Assembly: GCA_017412265.1 (NCBI GenBank)
Contig: JAFPYK010000196.1
Location: 1 to 8,824 of the forward strand
DNA from: Lachnospiraceae bacterium
GTDB taxonomy: Bacteria; Bacillota; Clostridia; Lachnospirales; Lachnospiraceae
Direction: 5' to 3'
DNA: 8,824 nt
A program made the translations under genes and the position numbers. Below are positions 5,718-8,824 of this stretch, in pieces. The notes under the pieces are model-generated. The model searched no databases. It was not told the DNA's origin and worked only from the letters and a program-made list of their open reading frames with translations. The first letter of the stretch is position 1; each line of letters begins with the position of its first letter.

Positions 5718-7238
5718 ATGAATTTAAGACCGGAAGAGATAAGCTCGGTCATTCGCGAACAAATTCAGAAGTATAGTTCTACACTGGAAGTTTCGGACGT
5801 CGGTACCGTAATTCAGGTGGCGGATGGTATTGCACGAATTCATGGATTAGAGAAGGCTATGATGAATGAGCTCCTGGAGTTCCCGGGAGGCATCTTCGGC
5901 ATGGTGCTGAACCTGGAGGAGGATAACGTCGGCGCGGTTCTGCTGGGCGATACCTCGAAGATCAGCGAGGGCGACCTGGTCAAGACGACCGGGCGTGTCG
6001 TGGAGGTGCCCGTGGGAGACGCGATGCTGGGCCGTGTCGTGAACGCGCTGGGCCAGCCCATCGACGGCAAGGGGCCGATCAAGGCGACCGGACACCGTCC
6101 GATCGAGCGTGTGGCTTCGGGCGTCATCTCCCGCAAATCCGTGGATACTCCGCTGCAGACCGGCATCAAGGCCATTGACTCCATGGTTCCGATCGGAAGA
6201 GGACAGAGAGAATTAATCATCGGCGACCGGCAGACGGGCAAGACTGCCATCGCGATCGATACCATCATCAACCAGAAGGGCCAGAACGTGAAATGTATCT
6301 ACGTCGCGATCGGCCAGAAGGCTTCCACGGTGGCGACCATCGTGGCGACGCTGGAGGAGTACGGGGCCATGGGCTATACGACCGTGGTCGCGGCGACGGC
6401 CAGTGAGCTGGCCCCGCTGCAGTACATCGCTCCTTACTCCGGCTGTGCGATCGGCGAGGAGTGGATGGAGAAGGGACAGGACGTCCTGATCATCTATGAT
6501 GACCTGAGCAAGCACGCGATCGCTTACCGTACGCTGTCCCTGCTGCTTCGCAGGCCCCCGGGGCGTGAGGCGTATCCGGGCGATGTCTTCTATCTGCACT
6601 CCAGGCTGCTGGAGAGAGCCGCGAAGTTAAATGACGCGCTGGGCGGCGGTTCGCTGACGGCCCTGCCGATCATCGAGACGCAGGCGGGAGATGTGTCGGC
6701 CTACATCCCGACCAACGTCATCTCCATCACGGACGGCCAGATCTATCTGGAGACCGAGATGTTCAACTCCGGCTTCCGGCCGGCTATCAACGCGGGCCTT
6801 TCGGTATCCCGTGTCGGCGGCGCCGCGCAGATCAAGGCCATGAAGAAGATCGCCGGACAGATCCGTATCGAGCTGTCGCAGTTCCGTGAGCTGGCCGCTT
6901 TCTCGCAGTTCGGCTCCGACCTGGACGATGCCACGAAGCTTCAGCTGGCACAGGGCGAGCGCATCCGCGAGATCTTAAAGCAGCCGCAGTACAAGCCGAT
7001 GCCGGTGGAGTACCAGGTGTTAATCATCTATGCCGCGCAGAGACGTTATCTGCTGGACGTGGCCCTGGACCAGATCGCCGAATTCGAGCAGGAGCTCTTC
7101 GAGTTCATCAACACGAAGTACCCGGAGATCCCCAGATCCATCCGCGAGACAGGCGTGCTCTCCGAGGAGATGGAGGAGGCCTACAAGAACGCCATCGTGG
7201 CGTTCAAGACCGCATTTATCGGCGAAGATATCGACTGA
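5718..7238 (+). CDS. atpA: F-type ATP synthase subunit alpha
   Basis: Alpha forms the F1 hexamer with beta and carries the non-catalytic nucleotide sites. The 506 residues show the full family architecture: an N-terminal beta-barrel (about 25-95), the nucleotide-binding domain (about 96-375) and a helical C-terminal domain. The Walker A loop G-D-R-Q-T-G-K-T is at 169-176. Walker B hydrophobics V-L-I-I-Y-D-D are at 256-262. The alpha/beta signature P-A-I-N-A-G-L-S-V-S-R is at 355-365, with Arg365 as the finger that completes the neighbouring beta catalytic site. Gln172 in the P-loop, instead of the beta-type sequence, marks it as alpha. The ATG follows AAGAGGTG by seven bases. No truncation or missing motif is seen. 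Confidence 0.98.
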   Translation: MNLRPEEISSVIREQIQKYSSTLEVSDVGTVIQVADGIARIHGLEKAMMNELLEFPGGIFGMVLNLEEDNVGAVLLGDTSKISEGDLVKTTGRVVEVPVGDAMLGRVVNALGQPIDGKGPIKATGHRPIERVASGVISRKSVDTPLQTGIKAIDSMVPIGRGQRELIIGDRQTGKTAIAIDTIINQKGQNVKCIYVAIGQKASTVATIVATLEEYGAMGYTTVVAATASELAPLQYIAPYSGCAIGEEWMEKGQDVLIIYDDLSKHAIAYRTLSLLLRRPPGREAYPGDVFYLHSRLLERAAKLNDALGGGSLTALPIIETQAGDVSAYIPTNVISITDGQIYLETEMFNSGFRPAINAGLSVSRVGGAAQIKAMKKIAGQIRIELSQFRELAAFSQFGSDLDDATKLQLAQGERIREILKQPQYKPMPVEYQVLIIYAAQRRYLLDVALDQIAEFEQELFEFINTKYPEIPRSIRETGVLSEEMEEAYKNAIVAFKTAFIGEDID

Positions 7239-7271
7239 GGAAAGTGAGACATTCGGGGAGGTAATCCAACT

Positions 7272-8126
7272 ATGCCCTCGATGAGAGATATTAAGAGAAG
7301 AAGGGAAAGTGTCCGCAGCACAGGCCAGATCACGAAGGCGATGAAGCTCGTGGCGACGGTCAAGCTTCAGAAGGCCAGGGTGCACGCGCTGGAGACACAG
7401 CCCTACTTTGACGCGATGTTCCGGACGGTGCGCAGCGTGATCGCGCACTCGCAGGGGCTCTCGAGCCCGCTGACCCGGGGCAACGGATCGAAGAAACGGG
7501 CGGTCCTTCTCATGACCAGCAACCGCGGACTGGCGGGCGGCTACAACAACAACATCATCAAGACGGTGATGTCGCAGATGAGCTCGGAGGACACCGTGAT
7601 CTATCCGGTGGGCCGCAAGGGGCGTGACATGCTGGCCAAGAGAGGCTATGAGATCGGCAATGATTACTCGGATGTGATCAACCAGCCGCTGTACTCGGAC
7701 GCGATCGCCATCGGCAAGGACCTGCTGTCGGCGTTCATGAACGGGGAGATCGGCGAGATCTGGATCGCCTATACATTTTTCAAGAATACGGTGAGCCACA
7801 TCCCGGAGATGGAGAAGCTCCTGCCGCTCTCGGCGGAGGATTTCTCCGCGGATGAGGATGAGCCGGACCTGATGATGAATTTTGAACCGGGAGAGGAGCG
7901 TGCCCTGGAGCTGATTGTTCCGAAGTATCTGAACAGTCTGATCTACGGGGGCTTGATCCAGGCATTTGCCAGTGAGAACGGCGCCCGCATGCAGGCCATG
8001 GACAACGCGACCAGCAATGCCGAGGAGATGATGGAGCATCTGTCGCTGCAGTATAACCGTGCGAGACAGAGTGCCATCACGCAGGAGCTGACGGAGATCG
8101 TCGCCGGCGCTTCCGCGGTGGAATAA
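7272..8126 (+). CDS. atpG: F-type ATP synthase subunit gamma
   Basis: Gamma is the central rotor shaft between the alpha/beta hexamer and the c-ring. The 284-residue product starts with M-P-S-M-R-D-I-K-R-R and then S-T-G-Q-I-T-K-A-M-K-L-V-A, the conserved first helix of the coiled coil. A Rossmann-like middle domain follows, with the family motif S-N-R-G-L-A-G-G-Y-N near 83-92. The last 45 residues hold the second coiled-coil helix: S-E-N-G-A-R-M-Q-A-M-D-N-A-T-x-N-A, then Y-N-R-A-R-Q-x-x-I-T-x-E-L-x-E-I. Length is typical. The start is supported by GGGGAGGT ending nine bases upstream. There is a 33-base gap after atpA and a 41-base gap with a small hairpin before atpD. Confidence 0.97.
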   Translation: MPSMRDIKRRRESVRSTGQITKAMKLVATVKLQKARVHALETQPYFDAMFRTVRSVIAHSQGLSSPLTRGNGSKKRAVLLMTSNRGLAGGYNNNIIKTVMSQMSSEDTVIYPVGRKGRDMLAKRGYEIGNDYSDVINQPLYSDAIAIGKDLLSAFMNGEIGEIWIAYTFFKNTVSHIPEMEKLLPLSAEDFSADEDEPDLMMNFEPGEERALELIVPKYLNSLIYGGLIQAFASENGARMQAMDNATSNAEEMMEHLSLQYNRARQSAITQELTEIVAGASAVE

Positions 8127-8135
8127 TGACGAGAA

Positions 8136-8152
8136 GGGGCGCTTCGCGCTCC
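8136..8152 (+). promoter_or_regulatory. Hairpin in the atpG-atpD gap
   Basis: GGGGCGC (8136-8142) and GCGCTCC (8146-8152) form seven pairs, one of them G-U, around a TTC loop. No U-run follows. The stem ends five bases before the GGAG ribosome site (8158-8161) of atpD, so it could influence atpD translation or message processing. It is small and could also be chance in GC-rich DNA. Confidence 0.35.
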
Positions 8153-8167
8153 GGAATGGAGATAGGA

Positions 8168-8824
8168 ATGTCAGAGACGAAAGGTAAGATCACACAGATC
8201 GTCGGCGCGGTCCTGGATATCAAGTATCCGGAGGGACATCTGCCCGCGATTTATGAGGCGATCCGGATTCCCAGAACGGACGGGAAGATCCTGACGGCGG
8301 AGGTCGCGCAGCATCTGGGCGATGATACCGTGCGGTGCATCGCGATGGGACCGACGGACGGACTGGTCCGCGGCGCCGAGGCGATTGCAACCGGCCATCC
8401 GATCATGGTGCCGGTGGGCGAGGAGACGCTGGGCAGGCTCTTTAACGTGCTTGGCGAGCCCATCGATGAGAAGGAGGCTCCTCCGGTCAAGGAGTACCGC
8501 CCGATTCACGCGGCGGCGCCCGCGTTTGAGGACCAGGCGACTACGACCGAGATCCTGGAGACCGGCATCAAGGTCATCGACCTGCTCTGCCCTTACCAGA
8601 AGGGCGGCAAGATCGGCCTGTTCGGCGGCGCCGGTGTCGGCAAGACCGTTCTGATTCAGGAGCTGATCACCAACATTGCCACGGAGCACGGCGGATATTC
8701 GGTATTTACCGGTGTCGGCGAGCGTACCCGTGAGGGCAATGACTTATATAACGAGATGATGGAGTCCGGCGTTATCAAGTACGGCGACGCTTTCCTCAAG
8801 AGTATGGAAGAAGGCAGCTGGGAC
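8168..8824 (+). CDS. atpD: F-type ATP synthase subunit beta, 3' end cut by the window
   Basis: Beta carries the catalytic ATP sites of F1. The frame starts at ATG 8168, six bases after GGAG, and stays open to the window edge, giving 219 residues of an expected 460-480. Present are the N-terminal beta-barrel (about 6-80), the E-T-L-G-R-L-F-N-V-L-G-E-P-I-D segment (86-100) and the P-loop G-G-A-G-V-G-K-T at 153-160. G-E-R-T-R-E-G-N-D-L-Y follows at 184-194; Glu185 matches the catalytic glutamate (E. coli Glu181) and Arg186 its neighbour. The Walker B and the C-terminal helical domain lie beyond the window. The epsilon gene atpC normally follows but is not visible. No in-frame stop or frameshift was found in the visible part. 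Confidence 0.97.
   Translation, partial: MSETKGKITQIVGAVLDIKYPEGHLPAIYEAIRIPRTDGKILTAEVAQHLGDDTVRCIAMGPTDGLVRGAEAIATGHPIMVPVGEETLGRLFNVLGEPIDEKEAPPVKEYRPIHAAAPAFEDQATTTEILETGIKVIDLLCPYQKGGKIGLFGGAGVGKTVLIQELITNIATEHGGYSVFTGVGERTREGNDLYNEMMESGVIKYGDAFLKSMEEGSWD

Noticed and set aside
7020..8039. A 339-residue minus-strand frame opposite atpA and atpG
   Set aside because: Antisense shadow of well-conserved subunits, with no supporting ribosome site or family match.
1..8824. CRISPR arrays, tRNA or rRNA genes, insertion sequences or phage genes
   Set aside because: I saw no regularly spaced repeats, cloverleaf sequences, transposase motifs or terminal inverted repeats. The only tandem repetition is the protein-level MORN array.

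Overview
The window looks like a piece of a high-GC Firmicutes (Clostridia) chromosome, possibly Lachnospiraceae-like. The taxon is an inference. It rests on strong AGGAGG-type ribosome binding sites, Gram-positive style extended -10 promoters, a GC-rich coding bias with AT-rich spacers, and an ATP synthase operon that opens with atpZ-atpI and has a sodium-type c subunit.

Layout. (1) Positions 2-2065, plus strand: the 3' part of a gene for a very long MORN-repeat protein, whose start lies upstream of the window. (2) Positions 2065-2120: a long inverted repeat that serves as a shared bidirectional terminator between two convergent genes. (3) Positions 2133-2609, minus strand: a DUF402-family protein, probably a metal-dependent nucleotide phosphatase relative. 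(4) Positions 2610-2861: a divergent promoter region with one good promoter facing each way, an extra direct/inverted repeat, and a hairpin flush against the first ATP synthase ribosome binding site. (5) Position 2862 to the window end, plus strand: the F-type ATP synthase operon atpZ-atpI-atpB-atpE-atpF-atpH-atpA-atpG-atpD. The beta subunit is cut at the window edge and the epsilon gene (atpC) is expected just beyond it.

The nine ATP synthase genes run on one strand with overlaps or short gaps, so they very likely form one transcript from the promoter near 2765-2793. AtpZ and AtpI are assembly/ion-handling accessory membrane proteins. AtpB (a), AtpE (c) and AtpF (b) build the membrane Fo motor and stator. 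AtpH (delta), AtpA (alpha), AtpG (gamma) and AtpD (beta) build F1. Subunit c carries Gln32, Glu65, Thr66, Thr67 and Tyr70 in the spacing of sodium-binding c-rings, so the enzyme is predicted to couple to Na+ rather than H+. The only gene needed at roughly ten or more copies per complex, atpE, is set apart by a hairpin and an AT-rich leader and starts with ATG, while the flanking atpB and atpF use GTG.

I did not find a wholly new system here. The ATP synthase is a well-known machine with an interesting ion-specificity signature. The least understood items are the MORN-repeat protein and the RNA/DNA structures between genes.
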